Below, piece by piece: positions 34,413-46,223 of a DNA stretch of 64,000 nt. The DNA comes from Anaeramoeba flamelloides (taxonomy: Eukaryota > Metamonada > Anaeramoebidae). The stretch lies in NCBI GenBank assembly GCA_027625915.1, contig JANTQA010000036.1:1235501-1299500 (forward strand), written 5' to 3'. The position numbers and the translations under genes were made by a program. The first letter of the stretch is position 1, and each line of letters starts with the position of its first letter. The notes beneath the pieces are model-generated. The model worked only from the letters and a program-made list of their open reading frames with translations. It was not told the DNA's origin and did no database searches.

Positions 34413-35475
34413 AGCAGTGAGAAAAATACCTGAAATGAAAAAAATCCCGTACAAGATTTTGAATTGTGAATATTAGTTAAATTGTTATATAATTTCATAT
34501 ATTTTCAATCAAATCCTTTTTTTAAGAATCAAACTTTTAAAATTTTATCTCACTCACTTATTAGACTGGTGATTAATGAAATTACACTTGTTCAAAACAC
34601 CATCTAATCAATTAAAAAAACAAGAATAAAAATTATCATTTTCCAAAGTCTAGTAAATCTCTAAAAAACTGGATTGTTTATCAAAAAAAGGTTGATCTAA
34701 ACTCCATTTCACTCAAAGTTCCCCAGCCAAAAATGAAAAAGTCACTTTATTTTTAAGAATCAACCAAACTTAGATCGTTTAGAAACACAAAAAATAATAA
34801 CCTTTTGTATTAGAGTCGATAATCATAAAAGAAGCCTGAACAAACCATAAATTTCAAAAAAAAAAAAAATGTTAAAAAATTTTTTGGCTCCTTTCATTGA
34901 ATCATCTTGTGTAAAATTCTCAATTTCTTTAGGAAATTAAAATTGTTGAAAATAAGATTTTTCACTTGTAAATGTATGAATTTTGTAATAAAATACAAAA
35001 ATTCTAACTATTCTTAATTTTAATTTTAAGTTTCAAACTTTTTTTTTTCAAATTTAATTTTGAAAAAATAAATAGAGAAAAAAAGAAAAAATATCCAAAA
35101 AAGCAAAAGCAAAATTTATAAAAAAAAAAATTTGCAAAATGCGAAAAAATGATTTTGATCCAATAATTAAAATTTTGGTTTGAGAAGAATAATGAATTAA
35201 AATCATAGAATGTATTTTGTGTTTTCAATAAAACTAGGCCCCTTTAACTGAAAAAAAGTTTACTTATGTTATTATACAATAACTTGGAGTATTCTAGAGA
35301 CACCCTACTTTAAGGAACTTTAGAGAGGTTTATTACTAGTTTATCAAAAAAATTATTTAATTATAAAAAGGATTTGATTGAAAACAAAAGATATTACTAC
35401 ACATTTTTGTAATATTCACAATTCAAAATCTTATCAGGGATTATTTTCATGTTAGGTATTTTTTTTTCCTTCCTA
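34413..35475 (-). mobile_element. TGGACA-end TIR family, copy 4, split by another element
   Basis: Starts CAGTGAGAAAAATACC and ends TTAGGTATTTTTTTTTCC. After removal of 34698-35262 it is ~500 bp and aligns with the reverse complement of 33842-34330. It contains GAGTATTCTAGAGACACC at the expected place. Confidence 0.75.
34698..35262 (+). mobile_element. ~560 bp TIR family (CCATTTCACTCAAA ends), copy 2
   Basis: 565 bp with ends TAAACTCCATTTCACTCAAA and, on the other strand, TAAACTTTTTTTCAGTTAAA. It sits in copy 4 of the TGGACA family at GTTGATC-TA, giving a TA target. The A-rich inside has no frame. Related copies are at 9148, 45690 and 50311. Confidence 0.8.
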
Positions 35476-35951
35476 TATATCTAAATTGTGATTATTTTTG
35501 AATTATTTTGATTAAAAATCAATTTAAATGTGCTTACTTGTCAAAATTTTACTATTCAATGTAAAAATCTAAATTATTGATATGACTATTTTGATTTTTT
35601 GGGGAGATTTAATACTAATAAATTCAGCTAATTTGAAAATTTTTATCAGCAGTTATTTGGTTTTTTGTGATCAAAATATCTGTAATATTTTTTTTGGATA
35701 TGATTTTAATCATATGAAGAAAAACGATTGAAGATATTTTGATCTAAACAAAAAAACAAATGGCTATTGTTATTATTTGAAAATTTAAAAAAAAATTAAA
35801 AATAAAAAAGAAAATTAAAAAAAAATGAAAAAACAATTAAAAGATCTTTTTGATATTTATTGTTGTTTGTACAAATAAAAAAAAACCAATAAAAATAAAA
35901 TGAAAAAATATATAATTTGGAAATACTGCAGAATACTTGATTTCAATATAA
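35476..35951. other. Intergenic spacer
   Basis: AT-rich; 3' side of the minus-strand gene that ends at 35952. No feature seen. Confidence 0.4.
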
Positions 35952-37328
35952 TCATTTTCTTTTTCTTTTGTAGTATCTTTTTCTCGAACTCTCATTTTGA
36001 TTTCTTCTTGTTTCCCTTTCAATTCCCTTTCTTTTTCTTTCTCTTCCATATCTTCTTCTTTCTCTTTCTTTTTCTTTTCTTTCTTTTTGTTTTCGTTCTT
36101 TTCTTTCTTTTTCTTTTCTTTCTTTTTCTTTTCTTTCTTTTTCTTTTCTTTCTCTTTCTTTTCTTTCTCTTTCTTTTCTTTCTTTTTGTCTTCGTTCTTT
36201 TCTTTCTTTTTCTTTTCTATCGTTTTGCTTACTTTCTTTTCGTTTTCTTTCTTTTTCTTTGCCTTCTTTTTCTTTATAATTTCTATCTTTTCTTTCTTTT
36301 TCTTTTCTCACTCTTCTTTCCTTTTCTGTTCTTTCTGTTCTTTCTTTTTCTTTTATTACTTTTTCTTGTTCTTTTTCTGTTTTTTTTTGAATTTTGGGTA
36401 AAGTTTGGTTTTTCGTGTGGATCAAAATAATGAAAATAATTATTGACACAATCACCTTCAAAATAATTATAGGGTGCTTCTTTGGGCTGTTGTATATTCG
36501 ACTGAATTGCAACATTTTGGATTGGAAAGGATCTGTTGTTTTCTCGAAAAAAGGTTCTGTTTTTCCAGTTAAGAATTGTTTGAATTGGTTGTTTTGTTGT
36601 TGTTGAATTAGTTGTTGTTGATATTGATCGATGTTGGTTATTTGTTGCTGGAATTGCTTTTGTGTTGGTTTTTTATTGTCTTTATCCATTAGTTGGTTGA
36701 AATTTTGATATTCCAATTTGACTTGTTCAATTTTTGAAATATCTTTCTTCGTTTCTTTTTCTTGTTCTTTTACCTTTTCAACTTCTTGTTCTTTTTCTTT
36801 CTCTTTTTCAACTTTTTCTAATTTGTTTTTCTTTGGTTTCTTTTTCTTTTTCTTCCTTTTTTGATGATGTTTACCCTTTATAAACTTTTTTTGTGTTTCT
36901 TTATCCTTAACAAGTAAATTTTTCCCAAATTTTCGATCATGTACAATGTCTTGCTTTTTATAGACATTGTACGATTGATTGGATGAGTGCCCGGTAAAAG
37001 TCTTCCCTTGTTTATCATTAACTTGATTTCTCACAAAATTTGTGACAACTGTTGCACGTATTGAATGAAAAGTAATTTTTTTATCGATCCCAGCTTTTCG
37101 AACTCTTTCTTTTAACTTGTCCCTTAAAAAGCTCTCACCTATGTTCATATCTTTATACCAATATTTTCTGCATTTATGATAATTCACATCACTCCAAAAT
37201 CTTGAGTCTTCGCTTCTATTAGGATTCACTTTCGATCGATATTTATTGATAATTTTATACGGGTTGTACTTTGCCTTTGGGTAATTGAAGATCTTTCGGA
37301 AACTTTTATTTGTTATATTATACGCCAT
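35952..37328 (-). CDS. Protein with tyrosine-recombinase-like catalytic region and long charged tail
   Basis: 458 open residues. Around 50-125 lies a block like the C-terminal catalytic part of tyrosine recombinases: ESFLRDKLKERVRKAGI, then ITFHSIRATVVTNFV (the H-x-x-R box, H88 and R91), then TFTGHSSNQSYNVY (the G-H box and a downstream Tyr). Cryptons, Crypton-derived host proteins and DIRS-type elements carry such domains; which source applies cannot be decided. Residues 150-260 are Lys/Gln-rich. A hydrophobic stretch at about 285-303 (IIILKVIVSIIIFIILI) could be a membrane segment. The tail from about 325 is almost wholly Lys/Arg/Glu in KERKEKE-type repeats. Only the catalytic C-terminal part of a recombinase is recognisable. 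No terminal repeats were found. Confidence 0.55.
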   Translation of the reverse strand: MAYNITNKSFRKIFNYPKAKYNPYKIINKYRSKVNPNRSEDSRFWSDVNYHKCRKYWYKDMNIGESFLRDKLKERVRKAGIDKKITFHSIRATVVTNFVRNQVNDKQGKTFTGHSSNQSYNVYKKQDIVHDRKFGKNLLVKDKETQKKFIKGKHHQKRKKKKKKPKKNKLEKVEKEKEKEQEVEKVKEQEKETKKDISKIEQVKLEYQNFNQLMDKDNKKPTQKQFQQQITNIDQYQQQLIQQQQNNQFKQFLTGKTEPFFEKTTDPFQSKMLQFSRIYNSPKKHPIIILKVIVSIIIFIILIHTKNQTLPKIQKKTEKEQEKVIKEKERTERTEKERRVRKEKERKDRNYKEKEGKEKERKRKESKQNDRKEKERKERRQKERKERERKERERKEKERKEKERKEKERKERKQKERKEKERERRRYGRERKRKGIERETRRNQNESSRKRYYKRKRK

Positions 37329-38142
37329 TAGATTTCTTTGATTCTTTCGGTGGTATAAAAATGTTCAGACTTGGACAAAATGAGGAAAAAATAACAAAAA
37401 ATTAGAGAAAGAGATTTCTCTAAATCCAAAAAACATTCCTCATTCTCTAATTTCCTCATTGTTTATTTTATACAAGACTCTTCGATTTTTCAATAGATCT
37501 CATGGGTAAAGAAATTTTTAGAGAAGAAATCTTTTATTTACTCTAAAATTGAATTTTGGGTTTTACATTTTGAAAAGGCAAAATTTTGAAGATTTCTTTT
37601 TGGAAAAATCAATAGTGTATTTTTGTAAAAAGTGACGACTTGTTACTTACAAAATCATCGAATTTTGGTAATTAAACTCGTAAAAATTTGAAAATAAATT
37701 TTGTTTTTCAAAATGTGTTTGTAAAAAACTTGATCTTGAAAAGTAAAATGAAATTAAATTAAAATATTAAAGAAAAAAAAGCAAATTTTTTAAAAAAAAA
37801 ATATTTTTTTATTGAAACAAAGAGAAGAAATCAACAAAAGACAGAATCACCTTTTTCATAAAATGGTTACTTTTTTTTGGTATTTGTTGTTTAAATAATC
37901 CTATTGGGATTAGATCTTTTGTTTTTTTGTTTTAAAAGTTGTTCTTTCAAAAAATTAAAACAAGTCAATAAAGAAGAACAATCAAAAAGTGAGAAAAATT
38001 TTTTTTGTGTTTTATTTAAAAAGAAAAAAACAAAGTAAAAAAAGAAAAAAAAGCAATTAAATAAAAGTTAAAACCGAAACAAGCATATACAACCGATTTT
38101 AAAAAGCATTGGAAATTCCGTGAAATAATAATTCTATTATTT
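37329..38142. other. Intergenic, AT-rich
   Basis: A local inverted repeat, TTAGAGAAAGAGATTTCTCTAA near 37402-37424 with CATTCTCTAATTTCCTCAT near 37440, lies just 5' of the minus-strand gene. Nothing else is recognised. Confidence 0.4.
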
Positions 38143-38340
38143 TCAAGTCAGTTCCACTTTTAAGGAACAAACTTTCAACGAAAATTAAGGCACAATAATC
38201 TCAAATTAAGGCACAAATTTTGTAATTTTTTTTTTACAATTTATTTTTACTAGAATCTGAATTTTGTGCTTTAATTTGAGATTTTTTTCTTTGTGCCTTA
38301 AATTTCGTAGAAGTTTGTGCCTTAAAAGTGGAACTGACTG
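38143..38340. mobile_element. Palindromic TA-target MITE, copy 3
   Basis: 198 bp, CAAGTCAGTTCCAC to GTGGAACTGACTG. It contains AAGGCACAA words in both arms. The flanking TA is no longer clear on either side. Confidence 0.85.
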
Positions 38341-40585
38341 TTTTTTTCACTAATTTTTAGCTTATTTTTTTTCTTTCCAGAAAAGAAAAGCTAAACCCAA
38401 TACAAGAACATTTGGTAAAAAATATCGAATATGTTACGTGATGTTGATCACAAAGATATAGCAACATTTTTTATATTTTTTCCAATATTTTTGCATGACA
38501 CAAGTAAAAATTGAAAAAAATTGAATTTATAAATATTGGATCTCTGGGCGAATTACTCAAAGTTCCAAAATCCAAATCATCTGAAAAATTGATTTTTAAA
38601 GTTTAGAGCTCTATATCTCCTCTAGTTTAGAAGTTATTCTCAATTTTCAATTTTTTATCAAAAAAATTTTTTTTTTGAAATTTTGAATTTTTCATTTCTA
38701 AAAAAAGGTACAATTTCACACAAAAATAATTTTTTTTTGGTGTTTTAAAGATCATCTTACTAGGGTAATTTTCAATCAAAAATATGATTTTGGTGAAAAA
38801 ATTTGAAAAAAGAAAGGTTTAAAAAATAAATTTTTTATGAAAATTTTTTTACTACTCTTTTGATTTTCCCATTTTTGATTTCCTCGAATATTATATTTAT
38901 AATATATTTTAAACTACAATAGTTATAAAATTTTTAATTTTTAAATTTTTTTTTTTAAATTAAAAAAAAATTTTACATTATTTTTTTTCACTTGAATCAA
39001 AGTTAATTATAAAAATACATATGTTACTGTGAATATTAGCTGATAAAATGAAATATAAAAAATAATTTAATTTAGACAAAAATTTTTTTTCAAAAATTTT
39101 TTATTTTGATTTTTTTTGTGAAGTTTTTAAATTTGAACTTTATGAGGTTTAGAGGTTTCGAAAATATTTAGTATTTAAAATGGGTGTTTTTGACTTTTTT
39201 CAAAATTGAAAATTTTAAAAAATGTATATAAAAAATTTTTTTACAAAATATTTTTTAAACTACTAAAAATTGGTAACTTTGAAAAAAAAATGTTTTTTTT
39301 TAAACATCTCAAAAAAATGATTTTTTTTTTAACTGAAAAAACAATGTTTAAAAAAAATTTTTTTCTAATTGGAAAACTCTAGTAAAATTTCTTTTTTTTT
39401 CTCATTTAACAGAAAAAAAATTCACATTACCAGTATTTTGAAAAAACAATTATTAGACCTCATCTTATTTTATCTAAATATTCATTTTTTCAAATTTTTG
39501 ATAGTGTAATCACTAGAAAAATATAAAAAAAATGCCAAAAAAATTCAAAAAAAAATTTTTACTAGAGTTTCCAATTAAAATGATTTTTTTCAAAAAAAAA
39601 ATTTTTTTTATATAAGTTTTTTTCAATTCAATTTTAAATTTGTTAATTTTTTAACAATGAAAAAAAAATTTTTTTTTTAATCGGAAAAAACTTCTAGTGT
39701 TTTTTTTTGTGAAAAAAAAAAATATATTAGAAAAATTACACAATTAAAAATTCAATTTTATTCTCTTCAGAATTTTATAATTTTAAAATATCTAATAATT
39801 ACTCGTTAGCTCAGCAGTAGAGCACCGAGATCTCAAAATTTGAAAAGTATGTAGCCGGATTTCGATTCCTGATAAGATCAATTAAATTAATAGTTTTTTT
39901 AAATTTTTTTTTAAATTTTTATATATAATTTGATCAATTAAAGTATATATGTTTGCTACCTGAATTTATCTTTTATTCTTTTCAAAATTTTTATTTCAAA
40001 AATTCAAAATCCTCTTAAGGTACCAAAATTCGGATAAATGCTGGTAACTAAGTAGTTTTTTCCGTGTGAGGAGTAGAAGATTTTAAAATATTTATATATA
40101 CTAAAACCTACAATTAAAAAAAAACTTTAAAATTCTTTTAAATCTATGGGGGCCACTATATAAAAAATATAAAAACAATCTAAATTTTTCATTGTTTTGG
40201 GTCTCTTATATTTTTCGAGTTATTGCCCAAAATAGTTGTGAAAAATCACTATTAAAAAATTTGTAGATAAAAATCGATTTTGGACAATATCTCGAAAACT
40301 AGACGTCCTAGAGACTTCTAAACACAAAAAATCGAAATTTAAGAAAATTTTTAATTTTTTCAGCCATAAAAAAATTTTTTGATCCCAGTTTTATATTTAC
40401 TCTTTTGGAGAAAAATAACAAAATTATGATATGATTATTTAGATATCTCAAAATATTGTAATATTTGTCCACATATTGTGAGTGGAAATTAAATCCCATA
40501 TAATAAGCCAAATTTCAACATTAGAGGCAAATCTTGTTATTTTTTTATTTTTTCATTTATCTTTCAAAAAAAAAAAATGATTATA
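38341..40585. other. Extremely AT-rich intergenic block
   Basis: Long A and T runs, with several short mirror-like stretches around 39200-39720. No gene is supported. It includes one tRNA-like sequence, listed separately. Confidence 0.45.
39798..39882 (+). pseudogene. Degenerate tRNA-like sequence
   Basis: CGTTAGCTCAGCAGTAGAGC forms a perfect D arm (GCTC/GAGC) and A box, and GGATTTCGATTCC resembles a B box. The anticodon and acceptor stems do not form. Best read as a tRNA pseudogene or tRNA-derived repeat. Confidence 0.45.
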
Positions 40586-40780
40586 CAGTCAGTTTCACTT
40601 TTAAGGCACAAACTATCAACGGAATTTAAGGCACAAAAAAATCTCAAATTAAGGCACAAAATTTGGAATTTTTTTTTACAATGTATTTTTACTAGAATTT
40701 GAATTCTGTGCCTTAATTTGAGATTTTTTTTGTGCCTTAAATTTCGTTGAATGTTTGTGCCTTAAAAGTGAAACTGACTG
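40586..40780. mobile_element. Palindromic TA-target MITE, copy 4
   Basis: 195 bp, CAGTCAGTTTCAC to GTGAAACTGACTG, flanked by TA (40584-40585, 40781-40782). Together with copy 2 it is the best-preserved member. Confidence 0.9.
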
Positions 40781-40782
40781 TA

Positions 40783-43700
40783 CTATATTTTTAGTTAAAC
40801 TCTTTTTCAAATATTGTAACTCACCTAAAATAATAAATTTGAAAAAAAAAAAAATTATCCTTTAGTATTCAAGAACAATTAATAACTAAATCTGATTTGT
40901 AATTCACTTTGAAGTCATTATAAATCTATAAAATCATGATATATTAAAAATTAAAAAAAAATAAAACCAAAAACTAAAAAAAGTGAGTCACAATTTTTGA
41001 AATGAGCATTACCGATTTTTTATTACTGAACTTTCACTGAAAAAAAAATTGAACAACAAAATTTTTTATGGACAATTAAATCCATTTTAAAAGAACCTTA
41101 CATAGTCGAAATTTTCATAGTGATTATTTGTCTTTTCGAAGATCTCTTTTTTTTTTCCACATGATCTTTTTTAAAAAAAAAAAAAGAATTAGAAAAAAAA
41201 AAAAAAGAAATTAAAAAGAAAAAGAAAAACAAAAGAAAAACAAAAATTTGAAAAAGCAAAACTAAAATTTGCAAAGAAAAAATGATTCTGATCCAAAAAT
41301 TTGAAAATATTTTTTGTTACGAATACTGGAATAAGTCCTCAAAAAAACTCTCATTAACATTATAAAGTGAGTCAAAATTTTTGAAAAATAGTTTATTTAT
41401 ATATATATATTGGTTATTATCTCTTAAAACTTTAGTAAAATACATTATTATTCAAAAAAAAAAATAATTAAACAATTTTTTTACTGATGAAAAATCTACC
41501 CCTATTTTTGAAATTTAGCTTAGTTGATTGTTTTAGGGTTAATTCAGCAATATTTTTAAAAAGAAAAATCAGATCTTGATCAAAAAATAGATCCTTGAGA
41601 AATAAAGTTATTCTTGGAAAATAAAACAAAAAAGCTACTTGATTCTATTAAGAAACAGATCAAAGAGTTTTATTGTGTTTTTGTTTGGTTCGTTTGATAT
41701 ATCTATCAATCCTTAAGATCAATAACAATAATCACTAAAAGATAAATAAATAATTTCTCAGTCAATCGTGGTGTTGTAAATTGTGTTGAGTGAAATAATT
41801 CCAATACAACCAACCCTCCACCGTTAGAGGATGTGTTTTTTGCGTTGAAACTTTTTCATTATTCGAGGAAAACTTTATTGGAGTTGGATATCTATTCAAA
41901 AGCTTTCATAGCAAGCTAGCCACATACCACCAATTCTTAAGTATGTTTATACGATTTTTATCTTTTTTCTTCTTCTTCACGTATTTCTGTATTGGATAGA
42001 AAATACAACTAGAGTTTATGGGTTTTTTGATTGATCAATCACCATTAAGAAAGATAATTACTCTTTCTTCTTTTTGGTTATTTAATTAGTGAAGGTAATA
42101 ACCCCATTTTTAAAAAAAACACATCTATTTTATATTCAAGTATATTGTTGAAATGGATGTTTATTTGTAGGATTAAAAATTGACATAAGATTTTATTGTA
42201 GTCAAAATAACCCGTGCAAAAAAATTTAATACATGTTTCAAAAGAAAAAGCGTGTTTTTTTGTTATAGTTGACCAATACATTAACCAATCAAAGAAACCA
42301 ACAATAAACACTTAAAAAAAATGGTATTGTTTTTTAAAGTTCTATTATTTAAAAAGAAATTCTAAAAATGAAAGATCAAATTGCAAAATTTATCTCAAAA
42401 AATAGAGAAAATTTTAATCATCAAGAAAACAAAAAAATTCAAAAAATTGTGAATATTAAGGAAAATTTTCAACTATTTGCATGAATAATTTAAATTTTAC
42501 TTAAAATATCCAGACCTTTACTTTCAAAATTGATTTGTACTTAGATATACTGTTTGTTAGTAGATTGGAAGTTGCCTTTATACAAGAATAAAAAAAAGTA
42601 CGGATAATATTTTGAAACATGGATTAAATTCATTGTGCACGCGTGATTTTGATCACTCTATATTTGGGAAAAAAAAAAATAAAATACAAATAATTCCAAT
42701 TTGATCCACTATTAAAACCCTACAAAGTTGAAGATCGATCACATAGAACCAAAATAACATGCCACTACACAAGATGATATTTTTTTAGTTCTGTAATTGT
42801 AAACTTTTAAGTATTAATACCATCAGAGATTCGTCTATAATCAAATGTATGTTGTAATTGGGAACAAATGATATTAGCCACTGAATGGTACACTTAGTTT
42901 CTGCAATTCTAAATTATCTATTCTAAATATTATTGCACAATAAATTATTTGATTGATTACTAAGGATCACAATTAAAAAATGACCATTTTTGCACAAGTT
43001 TTTTTTTAAATTTCCTTTCACAAACCTCAGAATAGAAATAACAAAAAAATATATAAATCCAGTATTTAATAATTCATATTTAGTTACACCACTGTAATTA
43101 TTTTTTTATAATTTTGAATTTCGAAGATTAATTCATTAATCATCAACTTAATAACCCAAAGACTGATTAGTTTTGTTTCCTTTTTATAAAGCTCGATGTA
43201 ACATCAATATATTTCCAATATTTTAGAATTAATTTGTCAAAAAGAATCTATTCGTTAATTATTTAATTTTTAAAAAAAATTGAATTTTTTAGCAATTAAT
43301 CTTCATTTTGAGACAATTTTAAGAAAGATATTTTGCAACTTTGTAGACTAAAAATTGATGTTTCAGCCTTTACGTTTGTGATAAAATACAATTTTTTTTT
43401 GAAAATTCTTGGGGTTTGATATTAACACAAAGATTATTGTTAATTGTAGAGATCAGCAAATAGTAGTACTTTACTATTCGAATTTTTAAGAGACATTGGA
43501 CCATGGTATCAGTAATTTGATTTACACTCAATAACATCTTATATTAATTCTAGAATTCTCTTTGGTAGATGATAATCTATTAAGTTAATAAAAAATGTGA
43601 GAAATAAATTATTCTGAAAAAAAAAATATTTCCATCTTTTGAAGAAATTTTGAAAATGTACTTCTCATAGTTTAATCAAAAATAAACATATTATTATTCT

Positions 43701-44029
43701 ATATGCAATTCGAATAATACTTTGTTTTGTTTTTAATACTCTTTTACTTTGTAAATGAATTAAAATTCTTCTGATATTACAGAACTTATTTCAAATTTCT
43801 CAATTTTTAGATGTCTAATAAAAAATCATATTTATCCTAAATTATCTCTAAAGCTAACTTTAAAAAAACCAAATAGTGTTTCAGACAAATACTATTCTCA
43901 AACCAAAAATTCTCTATCAAAAACATTTTTCATTTTTTTTAAAAAATATCACAAACACACTTAGCTCATCTTTTTTTTTAATATTTTCTCTTCCACACAC
44001 ACCAATACCAAGCAACAAAAACCAACCAA
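40783..44029. other. Long intergenic region
   Basis: Holds the short dispersed repeat at 41398-41475 (see 18374-18695), a coding-like fragment at 41811-41917 and a TIR-like end TTACACCACTG with TA at 43084-43096 related to the CAGTGGTGTAA MITE. The last ~100 bases before 44030 are C-containing and probably the leader of the next gene. Confidence 0.4.
41811..41917 (+). pseudogene. Short coding-like fragment
   Basis: One frame reads TNPPPLEDVFFALKLFHYSR then KTLLELDIYSKAF before a stop. GC is higher than around it. No start, no partner exon and no family recognised; likely a gene relic or an unrecognised exon. Confidence 0.2.
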
Positions 44030-44554
44030 ATGACAAACGAAAAAACATTTCTTTTTGATCTCAGGGATCAAGTGACCGACGAATTATTTAAATCACAAAG
44101 CATACAAGAAATTGAAGAAAAAATAACAAATTCCTTGAATCTTGATGATTTGAATGAAAAACAACAAGAAGACTTAATTCAAGAATTTATAAAAAACAAT
44201 TACGAAACACAATTAAATGAAATAATGGAATCCTTTTTAGAGGAAAACCAAAAAGGAGGCACAATGATCAAGTATGAAATGAATAAATTTTTTGACAAAA
44301 GAAAAAACAAGCATAGTGAACATAAAAACAAATTGTGGTATCAAGCAAAGAATTATGTCAAAGAAAGACAAGAAATGGAATACCGCCAAAGAGAAATTAA
44401 GACAGAATTTCTCAACATATTAACTGAAAAGATCGTCAAATTAAACCAAAAACGAACAAATTCAAATTTTGAAGAATTATTCGTTAATTGGGAAAAGTTG
44501 CAAAATCAAAAGACTCTTAACCCTCAGGTTTTAAATTCCACAATTAAAAAATAA
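44030..44554 (+). CDS. Hypothetical helical protein, 174 aa
   Basis: I do not recognise it. It is a single open exon starting MTNEKTFLFDLRDQ, preceded by a C/A-rich leader (ACCAACCAA), and ending TAA. Composition is Glu/Lys/Asn/Gln-rich with heptad-like Leu/Ile spacing throughout, so it is probably a soluble all-helical protein with a short coiled coil around 110-150. No signal peptide, membrane segment or catalytic motif. A run of ~37 T follows within 100 bases of the stop. Confidence 0.65.
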   Translation: MTNEKTFLFDLRDQVTDELFKSQSIQEIEEKITNSLNLDDLNEKQQEDLIQEFIKNNYETQLNEIMESFLEENQKGGTMIKYEMNKFFDKRKNKHSEHKNKLWYQAKNYVKERQEMEYRQREIKTEFLNILTEKIVKLNQKRTNSNFEELFVNWEKLQNQKTLNPQVLNSTIKK

Positions 44555-44609
44555 ATAGGAAACCTCTTTTTTTTTGTCTTTTTATTTTCAAGACTAATTT
44601 GTTTTCTTT

Positions 44610-44649
<40 letters not shown>

Positions 44650-44902
44650 TCGGAAGACAGCTAACATTTTTTTTTACTTTTACTTAAGGTACCAAGGTTT
44701 TTCATTTCAAAGGTTGATAATAATAATATTTTGATTCATAGAAACTGACAGAGAGGATAAAAAAGGTGCAAGTGTGATAATTTGGTATATATAATTTAAT
44801 TTGTTCTTGTAAGATTGTATCTCTTTTGAAAAATAATACTTTTGGAATTTAATCACACAAAATTACGATTACAAGTATTTAAAAAGGGTTCGTCACAAAG
44901 TT
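44555..44902. repeat. Poly-T tract and spacer
   Basis: A T run (44611-44647) lies in the 3' flank of the small gene, followed by AT-rich spacer. No gene seen. Confidence 0.5.
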
Positions 44903-45310
44903 CAGAGGTGTAAATAATCCTAATTGACAACTTTTAACCCTTTACAAAAAAAATAACTCTACAGTGATGTAAATTACCTATTTAACAACCTTTAACCCAT
45001 TACAAAAATTTAACTCTTGTTTTTTTAGGTTTGGGTATTAAAAATTGAAATATATGAAGACAATCTATACATACTTGTTTCTGATTTAAAGTGACTTTAG
45101 AGGTTATATCTTTGATTAATCCAAAAGTTTCAATAATATTAAATGTTTTTTCTTTCAAAAATTTTGTCATATTTTGACATAATAATAAGAAAAACTTATT
45201 TTACAATAATAAATTCAAAAAAAAATCTTTTTCTCATTTTATTTAGGCAAAAAAAATACATTTTAATCTTCCAGTATCTTCATTATTCCTACTTAATATT
45301 TATTTTAAAA
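44903..45310 (+). mobile_element. CAGTGGTGTAAATAACC MITE, incomplete copy plus an extra end
   Basis: CAGAGGTGTAAATAATCC at 44903 and CAGTGATGTAAATTACC at 44962 are two left ends in tandem, each followed by CAACNTTTAACCC. From 45060 on the sequence follows 13340-13560 (GACTTTAGAGGTTATATC, TACATTTTAATCTTCC). The right end is not recognised. Confidence 0.55.
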
Positions 45311-45583
45311 AATGTTTTGAAAGGTAGGAAAGATTTAAATTTAATGATGAAGTTAGTATGATGAAAAAAAGTAATATCTAATAAATTGAAATTTCACCAA
45401 AAAAGTTAGTTTGATGTAATATTGAATACTATCAGTTTATTTTCTTTGTTTTTTATTAACATAAAAAAAAAAATATAAAATTAATGAGAATCATTAAAAA
45501 TAAATTTTTAGATCTTGAGCAAATCAAAGTGAATTGCACAAAAAAAGTATATTAAAATAAATTGAAATATTTTAGTAAATTAA

Positions 45584-45608
45584 CACACACACACACACAC
45601 ACACACAT

Positions 45609-45689
<81 letters not shown>
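45584..45689. repeat. Composite (AC)n-(AT)n-(GT)n microsatellite
   Basis: (AC)n, then (AT)n, then (GT)n over ~105 bases. Since AC and GT are complements and AT is its own, the whole tract can fold back on itself. It abuts the left end of the next element. Confidence 0.9.
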
Positions 45690-45693
<4 letters not shown>

Positions 45694-46223
45694 CTCTTTT
45701 TAAGTCAAACAGGACCAGTTTTATTGAAGAAATAGTACATATTCTATGAGTTTAATTCATTATTATTGGCAAAATAAATTTTCAATTTCAAGTACAAAAT
45801 CATTTTTCCTGGATTTTGCTTTTTGCTTTTTTTTTTTTATTTTTTTTCTCTTTTTATTTATTTTACAAAAATTAAATATGAAAAAAAAATATTTAAACTC
45901 CAAATTTACATTAAGAAAAATTAAGCTTTGTATGTTATTTTAAAATTCATTCATTTACAAGTAAAAAAAGTTATTGTCAACAATTGTAATTTCCTAAAAA
46001 AATTGAGAATTTTGCATGAGAGGTTCCTTAGAAAAGGGTTCAAAAATTTTTTAACTTTTTTTTTTTGTGAAATTTATTTTTTGTTCAGGCTTTTCTTTTA
46101 TGATTATTGACTCTAATACGGAAATATTTTTTGTATTTCTAAACAATTTAAGTTTAATCGATTCTTAAAAATAAAGTGAATTTTTCATTTTAGACTGAAC
46201 CCCTTTGAGTTAAATAGAGTTTA
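45690..46223 (-). mobile_element. ~560 bp TIR family, copy 3 (complete)
   Basis: TAAACTC at 45690 and GAGTTTA at 46217 are the inverted ends. The reverse complement follows 34698-35262 in order, including CTAATACGGAAAT / TAGAGTCGATAATCAT and TTCAATAAAACTGGTCC. Confidence 0.75.

Noticed and set aside
35900-36430. Plus-strand Phe/Leu-rich frames that look like membrane proteins
   Set aside because: Antisense of the Lys/Glu/Arg tail of the minus-strand gene; the hydrophobicity is a by-product of CTT/TTC repeats.
38700-39760. Mirror-like A/T blocks suggesting an origin or matrix attachment site
   Set aside because: Homopolymer-rich DNA gives such patterns by chance in this genome, so no specific function can be supported.
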